Shown piece by piece: positions 45,508-55,424 of a DNA stretch of 64,000 nt. Both the position numbers and the translations under genes were made by a program. The DNA is from CAVSWN01 sp963770995 (GTDB lineage Bacteria; Acidobacteriota; Vicinamibacteria; Vicinamibacterales; CAVVIG01). The first letter of the stretch is position 1, and the number at the start of each line of letters is the position of its first letter. The notes under the pieces are model-generated. The model was not told where the DNA came from, ran no database searches, and was given only the letters and a program-made list of their open reading frames with translations. The stretch lies in assembly GCA_963770995.1 (NCBI GenBank), contig CAVYRS010000001.1, positions 930,001 to 994,000 on the forward strand, read 5' to 3'.

Positions 45508-47916
45508 TCAGTCGGTCCGCAACGCGACCAGCGGATCCAGGCGCGACGCGCGAAGCGCCGGCCCGATGCAGGCGATCACGACGATCACGCCGTGCGCCAC
45601 CGCGACGGCGAGATACACCAGCGGATTGAGCACGTTGACGCCCAGGAACACTGCCTGCGTCAACCGCGACGCGACGGCCGCCAGCAGGAGGCCTGCGGCA
45701 AGACCGGGCAGCATCAGCATCGCGCTGCTCCTGAGCACATCGACCACGAGGTCGCGTGGAGTGGCGCCGACCGAGACGCGAACGCCAAACTCCCTCGTCC
45801 GCCGGCTCACCGCGTGAGCCACGACGCCCGCCAGTCCGACCACCGCCAGGATCACCGCCAGCGCGCCGCACAGCGAAAACATGCGGCTCAGGGTGCGGAA
45901 CGGCCAGAGCTGCACCGCCATCCGCTCCTCCATCGTCTTGACCGATCGCATCGACACGTTCGGATCGATCGCATTCGTCACGTCGATGAACGGCCGTACC
46001 AGCGAGGCCGGCGCCGTGGCGGTGCGCGCGACGAGCGTCAAGTCGCGCTCGAAGTGCTCGTGGCCGATCGGCACGAACAGGACGGGAACTTCACGATCGA
46101 GGCCGCGCGTGTGCGTTCGGCCGGTGATGCCGACAACCGTGACCGGCGTGCCGTCCTCGCCGATGCGGAGCGTGCCGCCGAGCGCGCCGCCGCCAGGCCA
46201 TTGCTTCTGCGCGAACAGCTGATTGATTACGACTTGCGCTGCGCCGCGGCTTTCCTCGAAGTCCCGCCCTTCGACGAGCGGAATCCCCATGGTTTGGAAA
46301 TAGCCCCGGCTGACCGCGTAGGTCGGGAACGTTGGACAGTTGCCAGCCTCGCAGGCCCCCACCGCCGGCCAGACGGCGGTCCGCCGATCGAAGCCGATGA
46401 AGAACGGGACATTGTCGGCAACCGCTACGTCCGTCACGCCAGAGAGGGATCGCGTGCGCGCGCTCAGCGCGTCGACGTAGCGGCGCGCTCGATCGGGCGC
46501 GTATCCGTTCGCGGCCGGACGGAACTCCGCCAACAGCAGGTTCTTCGCGAAGCCGAAATCGACGGTCAGCAGATAGCCGTACGACTGGAGCAACAGCGCG
46601 GCCACGGTGACGAACACCGTCGAGCCTGCAATCTGAGCGCCGACGAGCCATCGCCGCAGCGGCGACGGGCGGCCGCCGGCGGCGTTGGCGCCCTGCGATC
46701 CGAGCACGCGCGACACGTTCGCACGCGCGGCGGCGAGCGCCGGCCACAGACCTGGCAACACGCCCGCGATCACCACGAGGCACGCGATGAACAGAACGAC
46801 AGTGCGATCAGGTGTGAGATCGATGTGCTGCGGCTCATCGATTGGAATCGCGAACGAGGTGACGATGGATTGTGTCCACCACGCCAGGACGAGGGCGACG
46901 ACACCGGAGAGCGCCGCGATCACGAAGCCTTCGGTGACGACAAGCCGCATCAGCCGTCCGCGGCTGGCGCCGAGCGCGGCGCGGATGCCCATGTCGCGTT
47001 CGCGTTCGACCGCGCGCGCCAGCAGCAGATTCGCGACGTTGAAGCACGCGAGCAGCAGGACGAGGCCGATGATGCCCATGCCGATGGCGGCGCCGATCGT
47101 CAGCCCGCGCAGCTCCGAGTTCGCCTCACCCAACATACGGAACCGGGCGCGCCGTTCCTTGTGCGTCCCCGGCCACTCGCGGGCCATCGTCGCCGCGGCC
47201 GCATCGACGAGAGCCTGCACCTGCGGTACTGTCGCGCCCGGCTGCAACTGCCCCATCACAAACAGCCACCGCGTGTCCCGCTTGCGCAGCAAGTCGATCC
47301 GCCCGAGCAGCTCGAGATCGCCGAGGGGCAGCCAGATGTCTGGCGAGTAGATGCCGGCGGGACCGGTGAACGACTCGGGAATCACGCCCGCGACGCTGAC
47401 GTCGACGTTGTTCAGCAGGAGCCTCAACCCGGCGAGCGGCGCCGCGCCAAGCTTGCGCCGCCAGAACCGCTCGCCAATCAGCGCGGAGGGCTGCTCGTCC
47501 GCCGCGTGCTGCACGCGCAGCTGGCCCGCGAGCGTGGGCGCGGTGACCATCGAAAAGTAGTTGGTGGACACGAACAGCACCCAGGCGGTTTCAGTCGTGC
47601 TGTCGTGGCGCCAGGCGATTGTTGCGCGGCCTTCAGCGCCGATGTCGAGCGCGCCGCGCGTGGCGTCGCCAAACCGTTCGTACTCGGCCATCGACGCATA
47701 GCCGCCTTCATCGCCGCCCGGGATCGTCAGGATTCGTCCGACGCCGTTCGCCGTCCGGCTCGTGCGGCCTTTGATCAGGAGGCCATTGACCACGCCGAAG
47801 GCCACCGTATTCACGCCCAGGCCGATCGCAAGCGTGCACACCGCGATGAGGGTGAAGGCAGGACCCCGCCGCAGCTGCCGCAGGGCCAGACGGAGATCCT
47901 GCAGGAACGTGATCAT
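45508..47916 (-). CDS. MacB/FtsX-type ABC permease (ADOP family), ATPase absent
   Basis: An 802-aa permease of the duplicated type common in Acidobacteriota. MITFLQDLRLALRQLRRGPA starts the first FtsX unit (TM near 20-45). A large periplasmic MacB-PCD domain follows, then three helices (GIIGLVLLLACFNVANLLLA), a second PCD and the last three helices with LAVVGLAGVVAHAVSRRTRE and FGVRVSVGATPRDL. The ATG overlaps the stop of the antiporter-like gene upstream (ATGA). No ATPase gene is adjacent. Likely exports or extrudes a small compound or peptide. Confidence 0.9.
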   Translation of the reverse strand: MITFLQDLRLALRQLRRGPAFTLIAVCTLAIGLGVNTVAFGVVNGLLIKGRTSRTANGVGRILTIPGGDEGGYASMAEYERFGDATRGALDIGAEGRATIAWRHDSTTETAWVLFVSTNYFSMVTAPTLAGQLRVQHAADEQPSALIGERFWRRKLGAAPLAGLRLLLNNVDVSVAGVIPESFTGPAGIYSPDIWLPLGDLELLGRIDLLRKRDTRWLFVMGQLQPGATVPQVQALVDAAAATMAREWPGTHKERRARFRMLGEANSELRGLTIGAAIGMGIIGLVLLLACFNVANLLLARAVERERDMGIRAALGASRGRLMRLVVTEGFVIAALSGVVALVLAWWTQSIVTSFAIPIDEPQHIDLTPDRTVVLFIACLVVIAGVLPGLWPALAAARANVSRVLGSQGANAAGGRPSPLRRWLVGAQIAGSTVFVTVAALLLQSYGYLLTVDFGFAKNLLLAEFRPAANGYAPDRARRYVDALSARTRSLSGVTDVAVADNVPFFIGFDRRTAVWPAVGACEAGNCPTFPTYAVSRGYFQTMGIPLVEGRDFEESRGAAQVVINQLFAQKQWPGGGALGGTLRIGEDGTPVTVVGITGRTHTRGLDREVPVLFVPIGHEHFERDLTLVARTATAPASLVRPFIDVTNAIDPNVSMRSVKTMEERMAVQLWPFRTLSRMFSLCGALAVILAVVGLAGVVAHAVSRRTREFGVRVSVGATPRDLVVDVLRSSAMLMLPGLAAGLLLAAVASRLTQAVFLGVNVLNPLVYLAVAVAHGVIVVIACIGPALRASRLDPLVALRTD

Positions 47917-49361
47917 TTGACAGGAAGACGCGAAGCGTCGGGCGCAGGTTCCGCGTCGCCGATCATCCGAGCCTGGCGCAGCCGCAGCACGTCCTCGCTC
48001 GCAGCGAAACGCGAGTCCACGATCGGACGAGGCACGACCCCCAATCCCACGAGCGCGAGGACGATCGCGACGAACGTCCAGGCCTCGCGACGAGTCAGCT
48101 CGAGCTGCAGACCGGGGCTCGACCCTGCATCCGTCCGCCCGCAGAACAGCGAAAAATACATGCGAAGGACCGCCAGCCCGGTCAGCGCCGATGCGATCAC
48201 GACGGCGAATCCGAGGATCGGGAACGCGTCGACGGCGCCGTCGACCAGCAGCGCCTGTCCGACAAATCCCAGCGTGCCAGGGAATCCCGTGCACGCCAGG
48301 CCCATTGCCAGGAAGCTGATTGCGAGCACGGGCATCCGCTCGTACCCGCCGTGATACGTCGTCAGATCCAGCCGGCCGCGCCGGGCTTCGAGGACCAGAA
48401 CACAGCGCGCGAGGCCGGCGAATGCGATGCCCGCCGACAGCCACACCAGCAGCCCGCCCGCCAGCGCCGAGGCACTGGTGCAATCGAGCCCCGCCATCAC
48501 CAGCGCCGATTGGCTCATGAAGAGGTAGCCGCATGCACGGCGTGCGCTGGTCTGCACGAGCGCCAGCGCCGCGCCGTACACCGCGCTGCCGAGCGCAAGC
48601 ACGGCGACGAGCCGAAGGACGTCGGGCGATGCTCGTGGCGCGATGAGCACGACCGTCATGTACGCGCCGAGCTGCGGCGCGCTGAACAGAATGGCCGGCC
48701 CCAGGCGCCCGTGATCGAACACCTCGGGCACCCAGGCGTGGAATGGAAAGATTCCCTTGCGCACCAGCGCGGCCACGACGATCAGCCACATGCCGGACGT
48801 TTCAGCGAACGTGCCGTGCGCTCCCGGCCAGATCAGGAGCACAACGCCTGCGGCAAAAAGCGCGGTGGACCCACCGAGATACACGGCAACGATGCGGCGC
48901 TGGCGTTGATGCACCGGGCCGGGGAGCGCGGATAGAAACGTCCAGACGGAGGCAATCGACAACAGCACGAGCACGACCGCGCTCTCGGTGAGAAATGACA
49001 CCAGCGTGATCAGCGTGGCGAGCGCCGTGCGGCGCAGCCCGCCGCGATCGAGCGACGCGCGTGGGGTGACGGCGACGGTGAGGAGCCACAAGCCGGCCCC
49101 GAACGGAATGAGCAACGCCGAGAGCGTGTCGATCCGAACCAGCGCTTCTCCACCGGCCGCTCCCGTGAGCATCGACGTTCGAATCGACGCGCCGCGCAGG
49201 CCCGGCGAGATGGCAATGACCAACGCCGCTGCGACGCTGCCGATCGCGGAACCGACCGCCAGACGACGGAGACGCTCGACGTCAATCGGCAGCAGCGACG
49301 CGCCCGCAACCAGCGCGGGGAGCACGAGCACCAGGGCGAGCCACGGGCCGGCGTCACTCAT
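47913..49361 (-). CDS. additional NuoM/MrpD-like proton-translocating subunit in DAB operon
   Basis: A 482-aa membrane protein of the Complex I/Mrp antiporter family (PF00361), about 13 helices. Start MSDAGPWLALVLVLPALVAG at 49361, 8-bp overlap with the DabB stop. Key elements: FLTESAVVLVLLSIASVWTF with the membrane Glu, VAALVRKGIFPFHAWVPEVF with Lys and His in the channel motif, and FMSQSALVMAGLDCTSASAL. It likely supplies proton flow for DabA/DabB. A second antiporter-like subunit is not part of the minimal DAB pair. Confidence 0.85.
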   Translation of the reverse strand: MSDAGPWLALVLVLPALVAGASLLPIDVERLRRLAVGSAIGSVAAALVIAISPGLRGASIRTSMLTGAAGGEALVRIDTLSALLIPFGAGLWLLTVAVTPRASLDRGGLRRTALATLITLVSFLTESAVVLVLLSIASVWTFLSALPGPVHQRQRRIVAVYLGGSTALFAAGVVLLIWPGAHGTFAETSGMWLIVVAALVRKGIFPFHAWVPEVFDHGRLGPAILFSAPQLGAYMTVVLIAPRASPDVLRLVAVLALGSAVYGAALALVQTSARRACGYLFMSQSALVMAGLDCTSASALAGGLLVWLSAGIAFAGLARCVLVLEARRGRLDLTTYHGGYERMPVLAISFLAMGLACTGFPGTLGFVGQALLVDGAVDAFPILGFAVVIASALTGLAVLRMYFSLFCGRTDAGSSPGLQLELTRREAWTFVAIVLALVGLGVVPRPIVDSRFAASEDVLRLRQARMIGDAEPAPDASRLPVK

Positions 49362-50721
49362 CCCGGTCCTCAACTTCGGCCACCGCCAACGGCTGCGCGC
49401 GAACCAGCACCAGATCGCACAGGAAGCGATCGAAACGATCCAACCGGCTGGCGACGTGACCAAACGGTCCCACGACGAAGCGGTCCAGCGTGGCATCGAG
49501 AAAACCGCGCTCGAGCGCAACCAGGAACAATCGGCGGCGGATCGTTTCCGGCATGATGGCGTCGAGCACCGTTCCCCTCCCCGACGGCCGTTCCCCCATC
49601 GCGGCTTCAATGCCGTGCAGATCGTGCAGCACGTTCGGTGCGCTCAGAAACTGCAGCAGCCGGAAGCACGCGTGCCCGACGAGATGCAGAAAGGCGATCG
49701 TGTGCCAGCCGATGGCGATCTCGATGATGATCAGGCTGACTTGCGTCAGAGAGGCATAGGCCAGCGACGACTTGACGTCACTCTGCACGCGCGTCGTCAC
49801 CGCCGCGAAGAGTGCGGTCGACGCGCCGAGTGCAATGGCCAGCAGCCGAGCGACCGGCGCCTGATCCAGCAGCGGAGCCGATCGGAGCAGCAGGAAGCAT
49901 CCCGCGTGAATCGACAGCGATCCGTAGTACACGGCGCTGGACGGCGTCGGCCCTTCCATCGCCCGCGGCAGCCAACCCGAGAACGGCAGCAGCGCGCTCT
50001 TGCCGGCAACGGCGATCACGAGCAGCACGGCGATCGTCGTCGCGCTCGTCGTCGTCAGGCCGGTCGAGGCGGCCGCCGCGCCGCGGCCAAAGAGCATCGA
50101 CAGGCTGCCGCTGCCGGCGACGTGATGCAGCAGCACCGCGGCCGCCAGCATGGCGGCGTCGCTCAGGCGATAGACCGCGAAAACGCGAAGAGCGTTCGAC
50201 ACCGGCGCCGGGCGCTCGTGGAAAAACGCCACGAGCAAAGCCGAGCTCAGGCCGACGAATTCCCAGCCGGCAAACAGCACCTCGACGTTCCCCGCGAGCG
50301 ATACGAGGAGCATCCCGGTCACGAACATGGCCAGCAGCACGAAGTAGCGGTTGTAACCAGGCTCGCGGTGCAGGTAGCGGTTCGAAAACGCCGAGACCAC
50401 GCCGGCAATGGCCGCCGCGAGGGCCGCGAATCCGAGCGACAAACGGTCGACGAGGAACTCGAGCGCGATCCCGCCGCGGTGCGAGGACGACCACGCACCG
50501 TACGACAACAACACCGTGTCGGTCCTGGTCGTCCCATTCACCGCGAGCGCTATCACCAGCGCGGAACAGGACGTCGTCAACAACCCTGCGGCAAGGCGGC
50601 CAGTCCACCGTTCCGGCAACGGCCGGCTGACGAGCGACGCGCCACCGAGCAGCACCAACAGCGCCGCCGGCGAGCCGACGCCGACGAGCAGCAGCCACTC
50701 CAGAAGGCTGGAAGATGTCAC
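49354..50721 (-). CDS. dabB: DabB, proton-translocating subunit of bicarbonate accumulation complex
   Basis: A 455-aa NuoL-like membrane protein. GTG at 50721 overlaps the DabA stop (GTGA). Hallmarks: LFAGWEFVGLSSALLVAFFH (channel Glu), YRLSDAAMLAAAVLL, GKSALLPFSGWLPRAMEGPT with Lys and PTPSSAVYYGSLSIHAGCFL, and SDVKSSLAYASLTQVSLIII. In characterised DAB systems DabB couples ion movement to CO2 hydration by cytosolic DabA. Directly downstream of DabA, as usual. Confidence 0.93.
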   Translation of the reverse strand: MTSSSLLEWLLLVGVGSPAALLVLLGGASLVSRPLPERWTGRLAAGLLTTSCSALVIALAVNGTTRTDTVLLSYGAWSSSHRGGIALEFLVDRLSLGFAALAAAIAGVVSAFSNRYLHREPGYNRYFVLLAMFVTGMLLVSLAGNVEVLFAGWEFVGLSSALLVAFFHERPAPVSNALRVFAVYRLSDAAMLAAAVLLHHVAGSGSLSMLFGRGAAAASTGLTTTSATTIAVLLVIAVAGKSALLPFSGWLPRAMEGPTPSSAVYYGSLSIHAGCFLLLRSAPLLDQAPVARLLAIALGASTALFAAVTTRVQSDVKSSLAYASLTQVSLIIIEIAIGWHTIAFLHLVGHACFRLLQFLSAPNVLHDLHGIEAAMGERPSGRGTVLDAIMPETIRRRLFLVALERGFLDATLDRFVVGPFGHVASRLDRFDRFLCDLVLVRAQPLAVAEVEDRDE

Positions 50722-53603
50722 TGGGACATCGCCGGGGAAATCGCGACCGGATGGAGAAAGCCGCGTTTGCCCTGGTACCACGTGGCGGACTCTCCGGCGA
50801 CTGTCGCAAGCGGATGTTCCGGCAGGTAGGGAACGAATCCGGTCGATCGGAACTCCCACAACGCGCCCGTGTCCGGATCGAGACTCGCCAGCCAGATCCA
50901 GCGGTTTCGCACGAGCCGATCAAGAGACGGGTTGCCCTGAAGGACCCGGGACACGCGATCCGGATCCGCTTCCACGACCAGCGTCAGCCGCGTCGGTTCG
51001 TGGATCTCGACCATCTGCCACGGCAGACCCGTGCGCAGATCGCTTTGCGCGCCATCCATGACGCCGAGCAGCGAGGTGACGTTGTGCGGCAGTTTGGTTC
51101 CGGCTCCGTACCCGGAGGGATCGACGTAGCTGAAGTAATACTCGAGGCTGATGCCGGCGACGACGGGCACGACGGCGGCCATGATGCGCGCCAGAATGGT
51201 CCCATCCTCGTCCTGGCGTGAATCGTACGAATTGAGGAACACGCGCCGATCGAGAAACAGCCCGGCGGTCCGCGCCCGGCTGCCGATGACGCAGAACGCA
51301 TTGGTGGCGTGGCCGTACTCCGGCCGTGGCTGCGCCAGGTCGGCCGCCCGCCCTTCCACATGCGCCAAAGCCGCTGCCGCGGGATACCACCGCGGCACAG
51401 CATCGAATCGCCGGCACCGCTCGTGCGCTTCCCGCCGCCTCGCCGTCTCGATCGCGGCGCGGGCTCGCTCGAAGAGCGGCTGAGCGGCAGCAGGGACGAG
51501 ATCGTCGTCGAAAAAGGTGATGGTATTGTCGCAGGTGTTGCGTTCGGCGCCGACGAACCAGGTCGACGGGTCGATGCGCAGTCCCTCGGCAGACAGGAGT
51601 TCACGCACGCGATCATCGTTGGCCATCTGTGCGAAGGCGCGGGCATTCGGGCCACCGCGACCGCCACCGCACGCGCCGCAGTCGTGGGCGGATTCGTGCG
51701 GGTTGTTCAAGCTGATCGATCCATGGCCGACGATCAGCACCAACCGGGACAGGCGATGGACAACTCCAAGATCCTCCAGCACGCGCCGCACGATGTCCGC
51801 CATCTCCCGCACGGTGAATCCGGCGAACTTTCCCATTGGCGGCGAACCGCCGCTCCGCTCCAGGCGCAGCCGCGTTCGTGCGGCCGCGAGCGACGTTTCG
51901 TGCGCGCGGCTCAAGCGCGAGGCGAGCCACGGGAACACGACGCGCAGCACGAGCGGCACGAGCGTGAGCCACCCGAAGATCGTCATCAAGAGCGCGCCAC
52001 GAACCGGCAGGCGGCTTCCCAGATGCACGTTGTAGCCGAGGAATCCCCAGGCGCGCCGCTGCGCGCGGCGGGAGCGTCCCGCCAGGCTTTCGGCGTCGTG
52101 CTCGACTTCGGGCACGAAGTGGTCTGGATGAATGGCGACCGGACAGAGCGGCCTCGGGTGCGCGTCGGCGGCACCCTGGTGGTACATGGCGACGCTGAAA
52201 AAACCAGGCGTGCCGAGCGTCTCGCACGTCGGGTCGACTTCCTCGAGATGCCGGCGGAACGATTCTTCACGTTCGTCGATGCAGAACACCGCCTGAAACG
52301 CAGGCGATGGCGGCGGTTCTCGCGGCACGTGCTGCATCAGCGCATCGTAGAGGCGATGGCGAATCGATCGCTCGAACGCCTGATGCAGAATCCGGCGGCG
52401 GCGCACGCCGTTCAGCTCGCGGAGCTCGGATTCGAGGGCGGCGGCCTCGCGCGCGGTCCAATGGTCCACAATCGAGCCGTCCAGCCCGCAGAGCTGCGCG
52501 ACGTGAAAGATCGGCCACGCCCGCTCCGAAAGCGTGGAGAGAGCGGCGGCCGGCACTCGGGCTCGTAGCTGATTGCCGAACGCGGATACCCCGCCGTCGA
52601 ATCCAAGCTGTCGCGCCGCGTAGTCAACCGCGGCGCGTTCGAACAACAGACGAACAGCGAGGTATCCGGCGAGCGATGCGGGAAGCTCCCGAGCTGGCAC
52701 CCGATCGGGGCGCTCTTCGATCTGGCGCACCATCCCCGCCCAGCCGCGCAGCGCCAGCAGAGTCGCCGTCAGATAGTCGGCGGCGTCGTCAGTGACACCG
52801 AGCTGGGTCAGAGAGTGTTGAATCGAGCCGAGCGCGTCACGCCCGGATTCGAGATCCTCACGAATCACGAGCGGGAGCGTGTGAGCCCACGGCCCGCTGC
52901 GGGCGGTGAGGGACGTGTCGTACACCTGGAGAAAGCAGCCGTGAATCCCTCGATCCCGCGCCGGCATCTCCCAATGGGCCAGGCCCTGGTCGAGGTAGCC
53001 GGCAATGAATCGCATGAACGAGGGGTGGATCCACTCGTCGGTGTCGATGCCGGACACCGCGTACATCAGGTCTCGATGCCGCACCAGCGGAGATGGCGAC
53101 ATGTCCGGCGCCGCGTCTGCGCGGGCCACGGCGGCGACACACGCAGTCCATAAGTGGCGCACGGCTCGCGATTCGTCCACGGGCCGATCGTCGACATCGC
53201 TGAACGCCGCCGGGGCCGATCGCGCGGTCGCAGGTACATCGGTCCGAAACCGCGACAAGGCGCTCGTTTCCTCGAGCATCCACGACAGCTCACGGCCGAT
53301 GGCGGCTGGAATTCCGTGCAGCACGACGGCGCGCCAGAGATCGAGGCGTGCGTCGATCCCCGCCACGTCAACGTCGCATCGAGAACCGAGTTGTTCTCTC
53401 AGTAGCGCGTCGACGTCGCCGGCGAGAATGCGTCCCGATGCCAGCTTGGTGCGATACCGCGCTTCGGCCAGGTACGGCTCGTAGCCAAACCGTTCGGCCG
53501 CGCGCTCGACGGCTTCCTCGAACGGCAGGTGTTCGAACGCGTGGAGCGTGTTGTGATGAATGAAAATACTGATCGGACCCTGCGCGGGAAGCAGATCCGC
53601 CAA
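50718..53603 (-). CDS. dabA: DabA, zinc carbonic-anhydrase-like subunit (DUF2309/PF10070)
   Basis: A 961-aa cytosolic/peripheral protein. All four active-site residues known from Halothiobacillus DabA are visible with the same spacing: Cys441 and Asp443 in AVFCIDEREESFRRH, and His627 and Cys642 in LVLIVGHGSISLNN and ESAHDCGACGGG. It begins LLPAQGPISIFIHHNTLHAF and ends near PATSATWYQGKRGF-like sequence. TTG at 53603 is the best available start; no ATG or GTG exists in frame just upstream. Drives unidirectional hydration of CO2 to bicarbonate together with DabB. Confidence 0.95.
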   Translation of the reverse strand: MADLLPAQGPISIFIHHNTLHAFEHLPFEEAVERAAERFGYEPYLAEARYRTKLASGRILAGDVDALLREQLGSRCDVDVAGIDARLDLWRAVVLHGIPAAIGRELSWMLEETSALSRFRTDVPATARSAPAAFSDVDDRPVDESRAVRHLWTACVAAVARADAAPDMSPSPLVRHRDLMYAVSGIDTDEWIHPSFMRFIAGYLDQGLAHWEMPARDRGIHGCFLQVYDTSLTARSGPWAHTLPLVIREDLESGRDALGSIQHSLTQLGVTDDAADYLTATLLALRGWAGMVRQIEERPDRVPARELPASLAGYLAVRLLFERAAVDYAARQLGFDGGVSAFGNQLRARVPAAALSTLSERAWPIFHVAQLCGLDGSIVDHWTAREAAALESELRELNGVRRRRILHQAFERSIRHRLYDALMQHVPREPPPSPAFQAVFCIDEREESFRRHLEEVDPTCETLGTPGFFSVAMYHQGAADAHPRPLCPVAIHPDHFVPEVEHDAESLAGRSRRAQRRAWGFLGYNVHLGSRLPVRGALLMTIFGWLTLVPLVLRVVFPWLASRLSRAHETSLAAARTRLRLERSGGSPPMGKFAGFTVREMADIVRRVLEDLGVVHRLSRLVLIVGHGSISLNNPHESAHDCGACGGGRGGPNARAFAQMANDDRVRELLSAEGLRIDPSTWFVGAERNTCDNTITFFDDDLVPAAAQPLFERARAAIETARRREAHERCRRFDAVPRWYPAAAALAHVEGRAADLAQPRPEYGHATNAFCVIGSRARTAGLFLDRRVFLNSYDSRQDEDGTILARIMAAVVPVVAGISLEYYFSYVDPSGYGAGTKLPHNVTSLLGVMDGAQSDLRTGLPWQMVEIHEPTRLTLVVEADPDRVSRVLQGNPSLDRLVRNRWIWLASLDPDTGALWEFRSTGFVPYLPEHPLATVAGESATWYQGKRGFLHPVAISPAMSQ

Positions 53604-53774
53604 GGTGTCGATGAGGTCTTTCAGGGTGTCGCGTGAAGTGATACTGATTGCTGATTATATCTGTTCCCAGAGCGTGGCCGCGCTTGTCTGCCGCTTGTCG
53701 GTGGGTCACCAGCGCGGCTGCCTGCCTCCTTCTCTGAGTTCGACAATAATCAGTACAGTGGAGGAAGACCCTCG

Positions 53775-54344
53775 ATGACGACGACCATCAAGCACCTGAC
53801 CATGGAGGAACTGCACGCAGGGCTCGACGAGATTCGGCAGTCGCCGCGCGATGCGGGCGAGCTGAAGATGATCGTCCGCCGGCCGGAAGTTGGAGCGCGC
53901 GAGGAGCTCGATACCGGCGATCTGGACGTGGCCGATGGCCTCGTCGGCGACACGTGGCGGCGCCGCTCGAGCCGGCGAACCGCCGACGGATCGCCGCATC
54001 CCGACATGCAGCTGAATCTCATGAACGCGAGAGTGGCGGCGCTCGTCGCGCAGGATCCAAGTCGATGGGCGCTCGCCGGCGATCAGCTGTTCGTCGACCT
54101 GGATCTGAGCGATGCCAACCTGCCGCCCGGAACACGACTCGCGCTGGGCTCGGCGGTGATCGAGGTGACCGCGGAGCCGCACACCGGCTGCGGGAAGTTC
54201 CTCTCGCGATTCGGCGTCGACGCGATGACGTTCGTCAATTCGCCGCTTGGCCGCGAGCTGCATCTGCGCGGCATCAACGCCAGGGTCGTCGAGGGCGGGC
54301 GCATCCGCGTCGGCGACGTTGCCCGCAAACTGCCTGGACAATAG
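53775..54344 (+). CDS. MOSC-domain protein
   Basis: A 189-aa protein; ATG 53775 follows GGAGGAAG. The MOSC fold is seen in LKMIVRRPEVGAREELDTGD, WALAGDQLFVDLDLSDANLP and the sulfur-carrier Cys in VTAEPHTGCGKFLSRFGVDA. MOSC proteins sulfurate or reduce molybdenum-cofactor-linked substrates. Divergent from dabA across a 171-bp spacer, and followed 8 bp later by a DUF2834 gene in the same direction. Confidence 0.9.
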   Translation: MTTTIKHLTMEELHAGLDEIRQSPRDAGELKMIVRRPEVGAREELDTGDLDVADGLVGDTWRRRSSRRTADGSPHPDMQLNLMNARVAALVAQDPSRWALAGDQLFVDLDLSDANLPPGTRLALGSAVIEVTAEPHTGCGKFLSRFGVDAMTFVNSPLGRELHLRGINARVVEGGRIRVGDVARKLPGQ

Positions 54345-54352
54345 AGCCGGAG

Positions 54353-54799
54353 ATGATGATGGTAAGCCGCAAAGCGCTGTGCGTCGCGTACGGCGCCATT
54401 GCGCTTCTCGCGCTGATCGGCACGTGGGGCAACAACGTCCGGTACCTGGACCTTGGCTTCCTCGGAGCCAATCTCCAGTTCTGGACCGACACGCTCGCGA
54501 ACCCCGCGAGCCGTTCGATCACCGTCGACATCTTCTTTCTGGGGCTGGCCGTCTTCGTGTGGATGGTCCTCGAGGCGCGGCGCCTGGGAATGCGAGGGGT
54601 GTGGCTCTACCTGGTGTTCGGCATACTCATCGCGATCAGCGTCACCGTTCCCCTCTTCCTGATCAACCGGGAGCAGGTGCTCGCCGCCCGCGAGTCGTCG
54701 TCCACCGCCGGCACCCTGGGGCTCGGCGATGTGGCGGCATTGGTGGCGTTGGGGATCGCGTTCGTGGGGTACACCGCGGTCACGCTGATTGGTCCATGA
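54353..54799 (+). CDS. DUF2834 four-helix membrane protein
   Basis: A 148-aa inner-membrane protein with four helices: ALCVAYGAIALLALIGTWGN, SITVDIFFLGLAVFVWMVLE, VWLYLVFGILIAISVTVPLF and LGLGDVAALVALGIAFVGYT. The LDLGF...FWTDTLANPASRSITVDI block matches DUF2834. Three adjacent in-frame ATG codons lie at 54353-54361. Likely co-transcribed with the MOSC gene; no known function. Confidence 0.85.
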   Translation: MMMVSRKALCVAYGAIALLALIGTWGNNVRYLDLGFLGANLQFWTDTLANPASRSITVDIFFLGLAVFVWMVLEARRLGMRGVWLYLVFGILIAISVTVPLFLINREQVLAARESSSTAGTLGLGDVAALVALGIAFVGYTAVTLIGP

Positions 54800-54960
54800 A
54801 CAGCGTCACAACGTCATCGTGGAACGTTGCCAGATTTCGTTGAAGAGGATTGAGGTCGTTCCGATTCGCACGGACAACTGCACGTCAATGAGATCGTCGG
54901 AGTGATCGTGGTGCTCAACCGGCCGAGTCTGCTGACACAGAAGTCGGTTGACCTGCTTCC

Positions 54961-55383
54961 CTACCGGCGCTCCCGTTTCTCGTCTGGCGCGCCGGTGCCC
55001 GTCGAGGCGAGCGACAGCTTCGTCCCGTCCGGGAACGTGACCTCGCGGGCGTTCGCGCGGTACGAACCGTCCTTCGCCTGGAAGCCGTCGACGGTGATCT
55101 CGACGCCGTACGGCAGCGAGTTCTTGGTCCAGCCACGGCGGATCAGCGCGTTCGGCGCGGCGCCTTCCACCGCCCAGACCGCCGCTTTCCCTTCCGGACT
55201 CGGCACCTCGATGTGGATCCAGGTGTGCGGGTTGGTCCACTCCACCTTGACGACCTTCCCCTTGATCTTGACGGGCTTGTCGGCGTCGAACTCGGCTGCG
55301 AACGAGTGGTGCGCGATGAGGGGCGTGGCCGTCGCAAGGAGCAACGCCGCACCGGCGATCACGCCGAACAGTTTCTTATGCAT
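54961..55383 (-). CDS. DUF6152 secreted protein
   Basis: A 140-aa exported protein. The signal is LFGVIAGAALLLATATPLIA, then HHSFAAEFDADKPVKIKG and VVKVEWTNPHTWIHIEVPSP. The N-terminal AHHSFAAEFD and TNPH are the DUF6152 signature. Such proteins occur in multiple copies in Acidobacteriota with PQQ enzymes and secreted partners, as here. The start at 55383 puts the signal peptide immediately after the start codon. Confidence 0.9.
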   Translation of the reverse strand: MHKKLFGVIAGAALLLATATPLIAHHSFAAEFDADKPVKIKGKVVKVEWTNPHTWIHIEVPSPEGKAAVWAVEGAAPNALIRRGWTKNSLPYGVEITVDGFQAKDGSYRANAREVTFPDGTKLSLASTGTGAPDEKRERR

Positions 55384-55424
55384 CGCGTGTCTCCACGACA
55401 AGAAAGTATAGCCAGGCCTCGCGC

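Noticed and set aside
45592..48354. A 920-codon open frame on the plus strand
   Set aside because: It is antisense to the MacB-type permease and antiporter genes, is rich in Arg/His/Asp/Glu/Gln with no domain, and is a GC-rich shadow.
48988..50829. A 613-codon plus-strand frame
   Set aside because: Antisense to dabB and the antiporter-like gene; composition is low complexity and no family is visible.
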